NCBI RefSeq assembly: GCF_029873255.1
Contig: NZ_CP123622.1
Location: forward strand, 301,001-365,000
Direction of reading: 5' to 3'
DNA length: 64,000 bases
Source: Pigmentibacter sp. JX0631
GTDB taxonomy: Bacteria; Bdellovibrionota_B; Oligoflexia; Silvanigrellales; Silvanigrellaceae
Part shown: one piece after another, positions 54,951 through 64,000 of the stretch
How the letters are laid out: each line of letters begins with the position of its first letter
How positions within the stretch are numbered: position 1 is the stretch's first letter
Notes under the pieces: generated by a model
Databases searched by the model: none
The model's input: only the letters and a program-made list of their open reading frames with translations
Told to the model about the DNA's origin: nothing
Translations under genes and position numbers: made by a program

Positions 54951-57689
54951 ATGAAAAGAAATACCCTTTTTTTAGTCCTTATAATCATTCTTCAAATTTT
55001 TGCTATTTCATGCAAAAATAATGATAATGATTTTAATAATGCTATAAACGCTAAACCATCTAAAACAGCTCTTGGAAAAGTGTATTTTAATAGCAGCGAA
55101 GCACATATTGATAATTTAAATAATATTATAATTTCAAATATTGATATTAAAAATGAAAAAGAGCTTAAAATTAAATTTTCCGATAAAGACGAGAGCAATT
55201 CATTTACTTTAGATAATCAAACTATCCACAATAATCAAGATATTTTGAGCATTATTAAAAAGAAAAAAGTGCTATTAAAAAAGATAAATAAAGACGGCTC
55301 AATTGATGAATACAATTTGTATTTTTCACAATTACCTGTACTCAGTATAAGTACCGATAAAATTAATAACTTTCCTGATATAAACAAAGCTCATGTAAAT
55401 TTAGATACTTTAAATACCGACATTTATATTAATACAAGAGGAAAAGCCTCTTTAAATTTCTTAAAGAAATCTTTTGCAATTTATACAAATAGTGATTTTA
55501 CTAATTATTTATCTAAGAATTTTAAAATAAAATCTAAAGAAAATTTATATTCTTTATATGCTAGTGACCCAGATCCTTCTTTAATAAGAGATCAAGTAAG
55601 TCAAGAAATTTTTTATGAAAAACTAGGAAGTAATTTAAAAAGCCAAAAAGTAGATGGAAAACATATAGATCTTTTTATCAATAATAAATATTGGGGCATT
55701 TACTATATATCCACTATTATTAACACTAGTGTACTAAAAGATGATAAGTTATCTGATCTTTTAGAACAAACATGGCAAAAAAAAGGGTATGATAATTTAC
55801 TATATACTGTTTCAAATGATCAATCTAATATCCTTAAAGATCCTCGTAATTTCAAATTCAGTAAAGATCCTACTACTGAAAGCGAAAAACTTAGTATAGA
55901 TTTATCAAAATGCGAAAGCGCTCTTGAAAAGACATTTGAACCCAACTATGTAAATAGTTTCTTAACAACAATTCTTGCTATTAAGGGAAGTGATAATATC
56001 GTAAACAATAGTTTTATTGCTTTTAACAAAGGTAATATTAATGATTTTGTTCATTCTAATTATTCTAATGGCAACGAACTATATTATTTACTTTGGGATG
56101 CCGATCAATCTTTTGGAACCTATCAAAAGAAAATAAATTATAACAGATATAATGTTGTTTTTGACCATATTGATTATGTAAAAGATCGTGGATCTTTAGT
56201 CACTTGTTATTTGCAAGATGTAAATGGTTTTAAAAATAAATTTATTCAAAAATGGCTTAAAGAAAATAATAGCTTACCAGGATTTATTAAAGATTCTCTT
56301 GAAAGAAATTTTAAATATTTAGACCAAAATATGGCATATGATAGAGAATTTATACGTTGGAAGACTAATAAATCAGTAAGCTCACCAAAACCATTTGATG
56401 AAAATGACTTAAATTTAATGATCAATTGGGTAGATAATCGATTTAAGTACCTAGAAGAAGATTTTCTTAAAATCCCAAGCAGTGCTTATAATAAATATCA
56501 AATTAAGAAAATAAATGGAGATCCAGTTGTAATTCACAGAACACAATTCAATTTTAATCATTTTAAACTAGTACCTATTATCGCAAAAAATAGAATGGAA
56601 ACTCATGAAGAAGCTAGTAAAAGAACAAATGCAATAGCTATAGCGACAGGTGGATTTTTTGAGTACTACTACAAAAATCAATTTATTCATGACAGAGCAA
56701 GTTCATATATCATAAATGGTCCTGAGGGCTGTGATGCTACTGGTAAATATCCAACAATTGATTATAAAGCTAATCCTATTGGTGTATTTAAAGAAAAAAA
56801 CAAATACCATTCAACTTCTGATGAGTTTCTTCCTGCTTTGGGCTGGAATGATCAAGGTGAGTATGTTATCGGAGATCTTTCTATTGCAGTTACAGTTACT
56901 TTTCCTATAGCAGGAAAAACTTTGAATATAAAATATTTGAATATTCCATTGTCAGATAACTCATCCTATATTAACCTTTTTAATAATAGCTTTGGGAAAA
57001 ATACAAATACACCAGCTGGTACATTTGAAGTAACAATTAATTCAGCAACAAATTTAATTGAGTCAATTTCATCCACTGGAAATGCTATTATTCCTAATAA
57101 TGGATATGTAATTTCTTTTGGAACAAATTCAAATTTATCTGGATTAAATTTAGCCACACTCAAAGTTGGAGATCACATTAATATAAACTACAACTATACT
57201 GAAAGTATATTGGCTACTAATACTACAAAATCTTTTCAAAATATGGATTACATTAGAAGCAAAAACCAAAATTTAGTAATAAATGGTAAAGTTGTTCAAG
57301 ATGTTGAAGATGCATATAAAAGGACTCAACTCATTCCTCATCAAGCTATTAATAGCAAATGGATGACTAAACGCGATAAATTATTATGGCTAGATCCCAA
57401 TTTCTTCCCAGGATCTCATCCTAGATCGGCACTTTGCATAAGAAACGACAAATGGAATTTGTATGTTGTAGATGGCCGCCAACCTGGTATTTCTGAAGGT
57501 ATGACTATCCATGAATTAGCTCATCATCTAAAAGATGAAGGATGCGACCAAGTAATCAATTTTGATGGAGGCTCTTCTGCAACTATCAACTTTAGAGGGT
57601 TTAAAATGAATATTAATTCAGGTGGACAAGGAAAATGCACCAATATTTCAAGGCCCGTTGCTGATTTTATGATTATTCAACGCAAATAA
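54951..57689 (+). CDS. Lipoprotein with CotH-like kinase and NAGPA phosphodiester glycosidase domains, copy 1
   Basis: The 912-residue protein has a lipobox (AISC, Cys21). A short beta-rich region to about residue 160 precedes a CotH-like kinase domain at about residues 170-490. Its marks are LKKSFAIYT, SLIRDQVSQEIFYEKLG, an LFINNKYWGIYYIS nucleotide-region motif near residue 247, LAIKGSDNIVNNSF and LLWDADQSFG, the probable metal-binding Asp pair near residue 382. RFKYLEEDFLKI closes it. From about residue 523 to the end lies a phosphodiester glycosidase (NAGPA, DUF2233-type) domain: ATGGFFEYY, HPRSALCIRN near residue 823, VVDGRQPGISEGMTIHELA and NFDGGSSATI near residue 871. CotH kinases phosphorylate proteins; NAGPA enzymes cleave sugar phosphodiesters. 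The fusion is inferred from motifs. It ends in a strong terminator. Confidence 0.75.
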   Translation: MKRNTLFLVLIIILQIFAISCKNNDNDFNNAINAKPSKTALGKVYFNSSEAHIDNLNNIIISNIDIKNEKELKIKFSDKDESNSFTLDNQTIHNNQDILSIIKKKKVLLKKINKDGSIDEYNLYFSQLPVLSISTDKINNFPDINKAHVNLDTLNTDIYINTRGKASLNFLKKSFAIYTNSDFTNYLSKNFKIKSKENLYSLYASDPDPSLIRDQVSQEIFYEKLGSNLKSQKVDGKHIDLFINNKYWGIYYISTIINTSVLKDDKLSDLLEQTWQKKGYDNLLYTVSNDQSNILKDPRNFKFSKDPTTESEKLSIDLSKCESALEKTFEPNYVNSFLTTILAIKGSDNIVNNSFIAFNKGNINDFVHSNYSNGNELYYLLWDADQSFGTYQKKINYNRYNVVFDHIDYVKDRGSLVTCYLQDVNGFKNKFIQKWLKENNSLPGFIKDSLERNFKYLDQNMAYDREFIRWKTNKSVSSPKPFDENDLNLMINWVDNRFKYLEEDFLKIPSSAYNKYQIKKINGDPVVIHRTQFNFNHFKLVPIIAKNRMETHEEASKRTNAIAIATGGFFEYYYKNQFIHDRASSYIINGPEGCDATGKYPTIDYKANPIGVFKEKNKYHSTSDEFLPALGWNDQGEYVIGDLSIAVTVTFPIAGKTLNIKYLNIPLSDNSSYINLFNNSFGKNTNTPAGTFEVTINSATNLIESISSTGNAIIPNNGYVISFGTNSNLSGLNLATLKVGDHININYNYTESILATNTTKSFQNMDYIRSKNQNLVINGKVVQDVEDAYKRTQLIPHQAINSKWMTKRDKLLWLDPNFFPGSHPRSALCIRNDKWNLYVVDGRQPGISEGMTIHELAHHLKDEGCDQVINFDGGSSATINFRGFKMNINSGGQGKCTNISRPVADFMIIQRK

Positions 57690-57696
57690 ATGTAAT

Positions 57697-57741
57697 AAAA
57701 AAAGGACATCAAATTTCTTTTAATGTTTGATGTCCTTTTTT
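57697..57741 (+). terminator. Terminator after CotH/NAGPA copy 1
   Basis: A 15-bp stem (AAAAAGGACATCAAA with TTTGATGTCCTTTTT) has a 12-base loop and a terminal T run. It shows that the two paralogues are separate transcription units, or that read-through is limited. Confidence 0.9.
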
Positions 57742-57838
57742 AATAAATAATTAAGTCTTAATAGATTATGAAAATTTAGTAAAAATTATTTTTGAAAAGT
57801 TTATTAAGAATAACAATTCAACAACCCAATGAGTCTAT

Positions 57839-60529
57839 ATGAGAAGAGGAAAATTATTTTTAATAATTATAATGATTATATTATTTTTAGCAGATTCATG
57901 TAAAAAAAATAGTGACAGTAAAAGTGAAAGCAAAAATAATACACCTGAAAAAATTAAGCCTGTAGAGTCTACTATTTGGAAATTACATTTTAATGATAAT
58001 GAAGCTCATATTGACTATTCTAATAATATTATAATTTCAAATATCAAAATTCCCGATTCTAAAGAAATTAAAATTAAATTTTTAAATAACGATAAAAACA
58101 GTTCATTTTCTATAAATAATCAAGTAATACATAATTATCAAAATATTTTTAACATAGTTAAAAAGAAAAAAGCGATATTAAAAAAAACAAATAAAGATGG
58201 TACAATTGAAGAATACAATTTATATTTCTCATCATTACCTGTATTAAATATAAAAACAGATAATATTGATAATTTTCCAAATATAAATAAAGGCTATGCA
58301 AAAATAGACTCTTTAAATTCCGAATTATATATAAATGTAACAGATAATTTATCAAACCTTCAAAAAAAATCTTTTGCAATTTATACAAATAATGATTTTA
58401 CTGATTACATTTCTTACAAATTCAATATTATTTCTAAGGAAAATATTTATTACTTACTTGCAAACAATGATGATCCTTCATTAATAAGAGATAGAGTAAG
58501 TCAAAATATTTTCTATGAAAAACTAGGAAATAATTTAAAAAGTAAAAAAATTAAAGGAAAACACATTGATCTTTTTATCAATAATGAATATTGGGGTATT
58601 TACTACATCTCTAATATTGTAAATACAAGCGCGTTAAATAGAGATAATTTATCTGACACATTAGAGCTAAATTGGCAAAAAAAAGGGAACGATAATTATC
58701 TTTATTCAGTTATAAATAATCAATCTGATATCCTTATAAATCCTTTTGATTTTAAATTTAGCAAAACTCCAACATTTGAAAGTGAAAAACTTAGTATAGA
58801 TTTATCAAAATGTGATTATAATCTTGAAAAAACATTTGAACCTAACTATGCAAATAGTTTTTTAACAACTATACTTGCAATTAAGGGAAGTAATAACATT
58901 ACAAATAATAGTTTTGTTGCTTTAAGTAAAGGAAATGTATCTGATTTTGTTAATTCTAATTACAATAATGATAATAAACTATTTTACATATTATGGGATG
59001 CTGACCAATCTTTTGGATCATATCAAAGAAAAATTAATTATAATCGATTTGACGTTGTTTTCGATCATTTTGACTATATAAAAAATCGTGGTTCTCTAGT
59101 TACTTGTTACTTACATAATGTAAATAATTTTAAAATTAATTTTGTCCATAAATGGATTAAAGAAAATAACAGTCTACCAGGATTTATTAAAAGTTCTCTT
59201 ATTAATAACTTTAAGTATCTAGAAAATAACATGGCATATGAAAGAGAATTTATACGCTGGAAAAATAATAAATTTATTAATCTAGATAGACCATTTGATT
59301 CAAAGGATTTAGATTTGATGCTCAATTGGGTTGATAAAAGATTTAAGTTCTTGGAAGAAGATTTTCTTAAAATTCCTACAACCACTTACAATAAATATAA
59401 AATTAAGAAATTAAATGGAGATCCAGTTGTAATTCATAGAACTCAATTCAATTTTAATCATTTTAAATTAATACCAATTATTGCTAAAGATAGAATGGAA
59501 ACTCACGATGATGCTACTAAAAGAACAAATGCATTAGTTGTAGCAACAGGTGGATTTTTTAAATATTACTATAATAATCAATTTATTCATGACAAAGTTT
59601 ATTCTTATTTTGTTCAAGGGCCTGAAGGATGTCATGCCTCTGGTAAATATCCTACTACTAATTTTAAAGCTAATACTACAGGAGTCTTTAAAGAAAAAAA
59701 CAAATACCATTCTATATCTAAAATACTTTTTCCTGCTATTGGTTGGAATGATAATGGTGAATATGTGATAGGCAACCTTTCTATAGTTAATAAATTTAAT
59801 TTCCGATCATTAGGAAAAATATTTGATATTAATCATTTGAATGAACCATTAGAAAAAGACTCATTTGATATTAATCTCTTTAACAGTAGCTTTGATAATA
59901 GTACTAATACACCTTCAGGAACTTTTGAAATTACAATTAATTCAGATTCTAATTCTATTGAATCAATTTCAACTTCAGGAAATTCAAACATTCCAGAAAA
60001 TGGTTACGTTATTTCTTTTGGAACAAAAGTAGACCTAGAAGAACTCAAGTTAGGTGAACTTAAAATTGGAGAAGTTGTTGATATCAATTATATTTATAAT
60101 GAAAATATTATGACATCAAATACAACAAAATCTTTTGAACAAATGGATTACATTAGAAGTACAAATCAAATTTTAGTATTGAATAATAATATTGATCAAG
60201 ATGTTCTTAATTTTTTCAAAGGAACTAATACTAAAAGAGCTCACTTAAAAGGATCTCATCCAAGAGCTGCTCTATGTATAAAAAATAACAATTGGAATTT
60301 ATATGTCATTGATGGTCGCCAACCCAATATATCTAAAGGAATGACTATGTATGAATTGGCTCATTATCTTAAAGATGAAGGATGCAATCATGCAATTAAT
60401 TTTGATGGCGGAGCATCTGCCGCAATAACTTTTAGAGGATTTAAAATGAATATAAATTCTGGCATGAGAGGAAAATGTACTAATGTTTCAAGACCCATAG
60501 CTGACTTTATGACTATTCAGCGGAAGTAA
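57839..60529 (+). CDS. Lipoprotein with CotH-like kinase and NAGPA phosphodiester glycosidase domains, copy 2
   Basis: The 896-residue protein is a full-length paralogue of the preceding gene, with the same domain order. The lipobox is ADSC (Cys21). The kinase part keeps SLIRDRVSQNIFYEKLG, LFINNEYWGIYYIS, LAIKGSNNITNNSF and LWDADQSFGSY. The glycosidase part keeps VVATGGFFKYY, HPRAALCIKN, VIDGRQPNISKGMTMYELA and NFDGGASAAI near residue 856. It lacks a segment of about 17 residues just before the HPR motif that copy 1 has. All motif residues seen in copy 1 are kept, so both copies look active. The ribosome site is weak. It probably arose by tandem duplication. Confidence 0.75.
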   Translation: MRRGKLFLIIIMIILFLADSCKKNSDSKSESKNNTPEKIKPVESTIWKLHFNDNEAHIDYSNNIIISNIKIPDSKEIKIKFLNNDKNSSFSINNQVIHNYQNIFNIVKKKKAILKKTNKDGTIEEYNLYFSSLPVLNIKTDNIDNFPNINKGYAKIDSLNSELYINVTDNLSNLQKKSFAIYTNNDFTDYISYKFNIISKENIYYLLANNDDPSLIRDRVSQNIFYEKLGNNLKSKKIKGKHIDLFINNEYWGIYYISNIVNTSALNRDNLSDTLELNWQKKGNDNYLYSVINNQSDILINPFDFKFSKTPTFESEKLSIDLSKCDYNLEKTFEPNYANSFLTTILAIKGSNNITNNSFVALSKGNVSDFVNSNYNNDNKLFYILWDADQSFGSYQRKINYNRFDVVFDHFDYIKNRGSLVTCYLHNVNNFKINFVHKWIKENNSLPGFIKSSLINNFKYLENNMAYEREFIRWKNNKFINLDRPFDSKDLDLMLNWVDKRFKFLEEDFLKIPTTTYNKYKIKKLNGDPVVIHRTQFNFNHFKLIPIIAKDRMETHDDATKRTNALVVATGGFFKYYYNNQFIHDKVYSYFVQGPEGCHASGKYPTTNFKANTTGVFKEKNKYHSISKILFPAIGWNDNGEYVIGNLSIVNKFNFRSLGKIFDINHLNEPLEKDSFDINLFNSSFDNSTNTPSGTFEITINSDSNSIESISTSGNSNIPENGYVISFGTKVDLEELKLGELKIGEVVDINYIYNENIMTSNTTKSFEQMDYIRSTNQILVLNNNIDQDVLNFFKGTNTKRAHLKGSHPRAALCIKNNNWNLYVIDGRQPNISKGMTMYELAHYLKDEGCNHAINFDGGASAAITFRGFKMNINSGMRGKCTNVSRPIADFMTIQRK

Positions 60530-60536
60530 ATAAATT

Positions 60537-60578
60537 AAAAGACTTCAAATATAGTGCAATTAAAGTCTTTTTATTATT
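60537..60578 (+). terminator. Probable terminator after CotH/NAGPA copy 2
   Basis: A 9-bp stem (AAAAGACTT with AAGTCTTTT) with a 17-base loop is followed by TATTATTTATT. It is weaker than the one after copy 1. Confidence 0.55.
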
Positions 60579-60740
60579 TATTAACTAGTAGAATTTATTT
60601 ATTATAAGAAATATTTAAATTCAATATATTATATAAATTTATAAAATAAACTTAAATTATATAAAATAGATATTAGAAACAATAATTTATATAGTATCTA
60701 TTAATTCCTATAATTTAAGCATAATTATTAAGGAGAAATT

Positions 60741-63155
60741 ATGAAAATTGTGATAAAAATAGTTAGTTGCATAATATTTTTATTCTTTAAAACGAACACA
60801 TATAGCTTAAATGGTTATTTTTATATAAAAGATAGTAATGATAATTTTGCAACAGGTCTCAATTCAACTAAAAAGTCACCTTTTCACATCTATAACATAA
60901 AGAAAAATGTCGTAAGAATAAAACCTGATATTAATCTTTATCTTTCTGCTAGTGATAGTAAAATTGAAATTTATTCTAAAAACAACTCTAGTTATAGTGA
61001 AAATTTTGTATTAAATCCTAAAAATTCAAAACAAACCTCAATTAAAACAATTCATAATACTTTTTTAAATATTAGTAATACGGTTATAAACTATAAAATA
61101 AATCAAACAAATGATGAAATAAATTTAACACTTGAAAGCTATAATCCCTGCGATGAAAAAAATTTATATTATTTAAAAAGCTTAGATGGAAAATTTCTTA
61201 CTAATACAATTGATATTGAGGGTAATGAATTCGAATTATCAAAAAATAATAATTATGTAAAAATTTGTTTAAGTTATAAAGAAAAAAATATAGCTTCTAT
61301 GAAAATTAATAATTTATTTTTATCGGCAAATAAAGATGACAATAAATTTAAGTCAGTAAGAAATGATAAAAACAATGAATTTTTTGAAATTATAAAGGTA
61401 AAAGAAAATATATTCAATATCAAGTCGTTTCATAATACGTTTTTAAATTTTGAAAAACAACCTGATAACCGTTATTATTTAAGACAAACAAATGTTAAAC
61501 AGAACTTTTATTTAATACCTGTTAATAAATTTTGTAATCCTGATAACTTATATTTTATTAAAAACACTAAAAATGAATTTTTGCAAAATAATTATGATAA
61601 AAACGTAAATGGACTAATTTTTTCAAAAGAAAATAAAAAGGCAAATATTTGTATAAACAAAAAAGATAATTTGCTGTCTAATATTAAAATAAATAATTTA
61701 TTTTTATCTGCAACTCAAGGAAGTAATTTAATAGAACTAAATAATAAAAATTCATTAACTGAATCATTTATTTTATCAAAACAAAAAAATAATAAATTTA
61801 CAATTAAAACATCAAATAATACTTTTTTTAGTTCTGAAAACTTATCAGAAAATAAAAGTATATTAAAACAATCAAATAATGAAAACGAAAGCTTTTTCGT
61901 TATACCTGTATACAAAAATTTGAATATTGAAAACAGAAAATGTTACTACATTAGAAATAAAGATAATATATTTTTGTCTGCAAATATGCAAAACATTATT
62001 ACTACTGATAAAAAAAATCCATCTTCCATATTTTGTATAGACAAAAGGAATCATGAAAATGAATTAGAGAGTATTGCAGAAAATGAATTATATATTTATA
62101 ATTTAATTAACAAAAAATATCTAGAAATAACCGCCAGCAGACAACTTAATTTAATTGATAATAAAAATAAAGATTCTAAATTTATTTTTAAACCAGTCAA
62201 TATAGGATCTTTTTTACTAAAAAATATTAATAATAATTCACTAGTAATTAATAATAATATTCAAATAATTAATGAAGATGAATTTAACAATGAAAATGAT
62301 GGACTTTATTTTGAGGAAGTGAATCCAATAAATGTTGATACCAAAAGAAACAAAGATTTGCATGAATACAAGTCAAATTTTTTGGCTCTAAAAAATTTCT
62401 CAACTTTTTCAAAATCAAAAAGTAAAATAACAAATGTTCCTCTTAATGAGTTCAACACAGGTTCAATGTGCCCTGCTCCAAGACTAGCTCAATATCATTA
62501 TCCTGATGGTGGTATTGATGTTTATTGCTTAAAAATATCTTCTGATTTTAGAGACAATATCCCCCAATATATTAAAAACGATCTTATTAGAAATAATATC
62601 CATCAATTAGATATCTATTTTCTAGCCCAAAGTAAATATCTTTCACTTAGTGGGGGTAATTTAACGGAATCCTTAAATGTATTAAGAACTCATAACTGGA
62701 TTTTTAAAAATATTCCTAAAACTTATAAGGGAAGTATTTATAAACAAAATACTTTAATGACTGTTTACTCAAACAACTATTTAGAAAGCATTAATATAAA
62801 TATTGGAAATTTAGGACCTAAAGGAATCCAAAGTAATTACTTAAAACCTTATATTGTTTATCTTCATGACAATAAAATATCTCCTGATAATGTTCATTTA
62901 AATTTCTCTGATACAAGAAATTTAAGTTTATTTTTTTACTCATTAGTTATAGATCCAGTAAATGAACAAAGGGCTGTAGTTACACTACATTGGCTTCTAG
63001 AACCAAATGAATTAGTATTAATGAGAGAGCAAAATGAATTATTAGAATTAGATATTGCCAACAATTCTATTAATTCAATTTTTCAAACAATTGAAAACAC
63101 TAATGCAATAGACAATAATATCTCAAATAGCCTTAAAGAATTAATAGCAAATTAA
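60741..63155 (+). CDS. Secreted protein with fascin-like beta-trefoil repeats
   Basis: The 804-residue protein has a signal peptide (cleavage near TYS-LN, residue 23). Residues 25-520 are tandem repeats of about 40-50 residues of the form (I/F)xIKTxxNTFhsxE.......L.Q....E.FxhhPV, seen in KINNLFLSANKDD, FNIKSFHNTFLNFE and FTIKTSNNTFFSSE. Together these suggest two or more fascin-like/ricin-type beta-trefoils, which bind sugars or actin in other proteins. The C-terminal 250 residues (from GSMCPAPRLAQYHYPDGG) look like a separate globular domain of unknown type. AAGGAG precedes the ATG. It follows the CotH/NAGPA pair. Confidence 0.62.
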   Translation: MKIVIKIVSCIIFLFFKTNTYSLNGYFYIKDSNDNFATGLNSTKKSPFHIYNIKKNVVRIKPDINLYLSASDSKIEIYSKNNSSYSENFVLNPKNSKQTSIKTIHNTFLNISNTVINYKINQTNDEINLTLESYNPCDEKNLYYLKSLDGKFLTNTIDIEGNEFELSKNNNYVKICLSYKEKNIASMKINNLFLSANKDDNKFKSVRNDKNNEFFEIIKVKENIFNIKSFHNTFLNFEKQPDNRYYLRQTNVKQNFYLIPVNKFCNPDNLYFIKNTKNEFLQNNYDKNVNGLIFSKENKKANICINKKDNLLSNIKINNLFLSATQGSNLIELNNKNSLTESFILSKQKNNKFTIKTSNNTFFSSENLSENKSILKQSNNENESFFVIPVYKNLNIENRKCYYIRNKDNIFLSANMQNIITTDKKNPSSIFCIDKRNHENELESIAENELYIYNLINKKYLEITASRQLNLIDNKNKDSKFIFKPVNIGSFLLKNINNNSLVINNNIQIINEDEFNNENDGLYFEEVNPINVDTKRNKDLHEYKSNFLALKNFSTFSKSKSKITNVPLNEFNTGSMCPAPRLAQYHYPDGGIDVYCLKISSDFRDNIPQYIKNDLIRNNIHQLDIYFLAQSKYLSLSGGNLTESLNVLRTHNWIFKNIPKTYKGSIYKQNTLMTVYSNNYLESININIGNLGPKGIQSNYLKPYIVYLHDNKISPDNVHLNFSDTRNLSLFFYSLVIDPVNEQRAVVTLHWLLEPNELVLMREQNELLELDIANNSINSIFQTIENTNAIDNNISNSLKELIAN

Positions 63156-63317
63156 AAAAAAATATTATTTAATTATCTAAGAAATATACTATTAATATAT
63201 TTATTTTTATTGATAGCATATTTCATATTAATAAATATAAGTCGATAGTTAACTTATGCAAACCTAATCAAATTAATGCATGAGATATTTTATATTTTTG
63301 AATAAAAAAGTATTTTA

Positions 63318-64000
63318 CTATTTTTCCCAAATATCATTAAAAAGAATTTTCAAACGTTCAATTATTTTATTCGCCCTATTTAAAAGAAATTTTTCATAAT
63401 TTTCTTTTTTTAGTAAATTAAATGACAAACTATCGTAAACATTAATTGGCAAATCATTTATTTTTATTTTTTTATCAATCCTACTTTTATCTCTATACTT
63501 TTTTATATAATCTTGTAAATATATTTCAGGAAGAGAATTATTATACTCTTTATAACTCTTTATATTAACTATTAATTTATTTGCAAGTGAATCTATTTTT
63601 CTATTATCAAATTTATGTTTTTTAGCATTAGGAAATATATTTAATAAGGTATAATCTACATCAACATTTCCCAATATAGATGAATCATCAAAAAAATCGT
63701 TTTTAATATAATCATGTTTTAGCAAATATATAACAGTTTTAAATAGAATACTATTTGACGTAGAATCAACCAAATCAGTAGCAGTAATAGAAATTTTATA
63801 TTGGAAAACTTTACTAAGAATTTGGCCTTCAATTAATTTTTGTACAGAGTCGCATAAAAATTTATAGTCTGCCCCCAATCTGTAGTTATTTGATTTTATA
63901 TTATCTTTAATTAATGCACTATAAAAGTACCAATTTTTAAATAATTCTTCATTAATATTTTTTTTATTAAATGAAAGTAAAGTTGCAGATATTGGAATTA
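63318..64000 (-). CDS. Unidentified protein, 5' end outside the window
   Basis: A minus-strand frame is open from the right edge to a stop at 63318, giving at least 227 residues. The part upstream of a TTG at 63878 is still open (through NEELFKNWYFYSALI), so that TTG is probably not the true start. The protein is Lys/Asn/Ile-rich, helical, and ends NRANKIIERLKILFNDIWEK. I recognise no domain. It faces the beta-trefoil gene tail to tail. Confidence 0.6.
   Translation of the reverse strand, partial: IPISATLLSFNKKNINEELFKNWYFYSALIKDNIKSNNYRLGADYKFLCDSVQKLIEGQILSKVFQYKISITATDLVDSTSNSILFKTVIYLLKHDYIKNDFFDDSSILGNVDVDYTLLNIFPNAKKHKFDNRKIDSLANKLIVNIKSYKEYNNSLPEIYLQDYIKKYRDKSRIDKKIKINDLPINVYDSLSFNLLKKENYEKFLLNRANKIIERLKILFNDIWEK

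Noticed and set aside
63318..63878. A complete 186-residue gene starting at 63878
   Set aside because: The frame remains open to the right edge, so the TTG at 63878 is probably not the start; I list it as a partial gene.

Overview
The window is AT-rich bacterial DNA (about 30% GC by eye) from a rod-shaped Gram-negative cell. Evidence for this is an mreC-mreD-mrdA-rodA cluster, periplasmic FKBP and PpiD/SurA-type foldases, several lipoproteins and probable outer-membrane proteins. The composition, the gene mix and the many secreted or repeat proteins resemble what I recall of Silvanigrellales (Oligoflexia/Bdellovibrionota). That placement is inference from memory and could not be tested here. 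No rRNA, tRNA, CRISPR array or intact insertion sequence was seen.

Layout. 1-2241: phospholipid (pssA) and aspartate-family (asd) genes after the end of an unidentified gene. 2262-6271: a large secreted repeat/beta-barrel protein, a small unknown gene and an HTH-like protein. 6385-9449: a YceI protein followed by a bufferin-type RiPP operon (two Cys-containing precursors, a DUF692/MNIO iron enzyme, a DUF2063 partner). 9430-11436: a NadM-like adenylyltransferase with a decayed Nudix domain, then a secreted FKBP prolyl isomerase with a clear promoter and terminator. 11604-16904: two paralogous solute-binding proteins on either side of an ankyrin-repeat protein, plus a YheO-type regulator. 17070-21999: an OmpA-like small protein, pgk-tpiA, manC and hemE. 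22134-30964: a Gly/Tyr-rich secreted protein, oligoendopeptidase F, a DUF1275 membrane protein, purine salvage (punA, hpt), a Lys-rich secreted peptide, an Nmad3-like protein and an M1 aminopeptidase. 30908-37481 (minus strand): mreC-mreD-mrdA-rodA, a small membrane protein, ruvC and an LA_2272-type repeat protein. 37652-41537: PpiD-like foldase, NAD kinase, a lone nuoB and an OmpR-type regulator.

From about 41.5 kb the window becomes accessory in character. It holds a His-rich lipoprotein, a tandem SnoaL-like protein, a pilin-like protein without the usual Glu5, an alpha/beta hydrolase, a 1728-residue secreted RHS protein and an HDOD protein. After these comes an even more AT-rich stretch (52.5-64 kb) of lipoproteins and secreted proteins.

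The most unusual element is a tandem pair of lipoproteins (54951-57689 and 57839-60529). Each appears to fuse an N-terminal CotH-like protein kinase domain to a C-terminal NAGPA-type phosphodiester glycosidase domain. They are followed by an 804-residue secreted protein with fascin-like beta-trefoil repeats. I know of no described system with this pairing. It suggests surface phosphorylation coupled to removal of sugar-phosphodiester caps, but that function is inference. The bufferin-like operon with two dissimilar precursors is the second system of interest.
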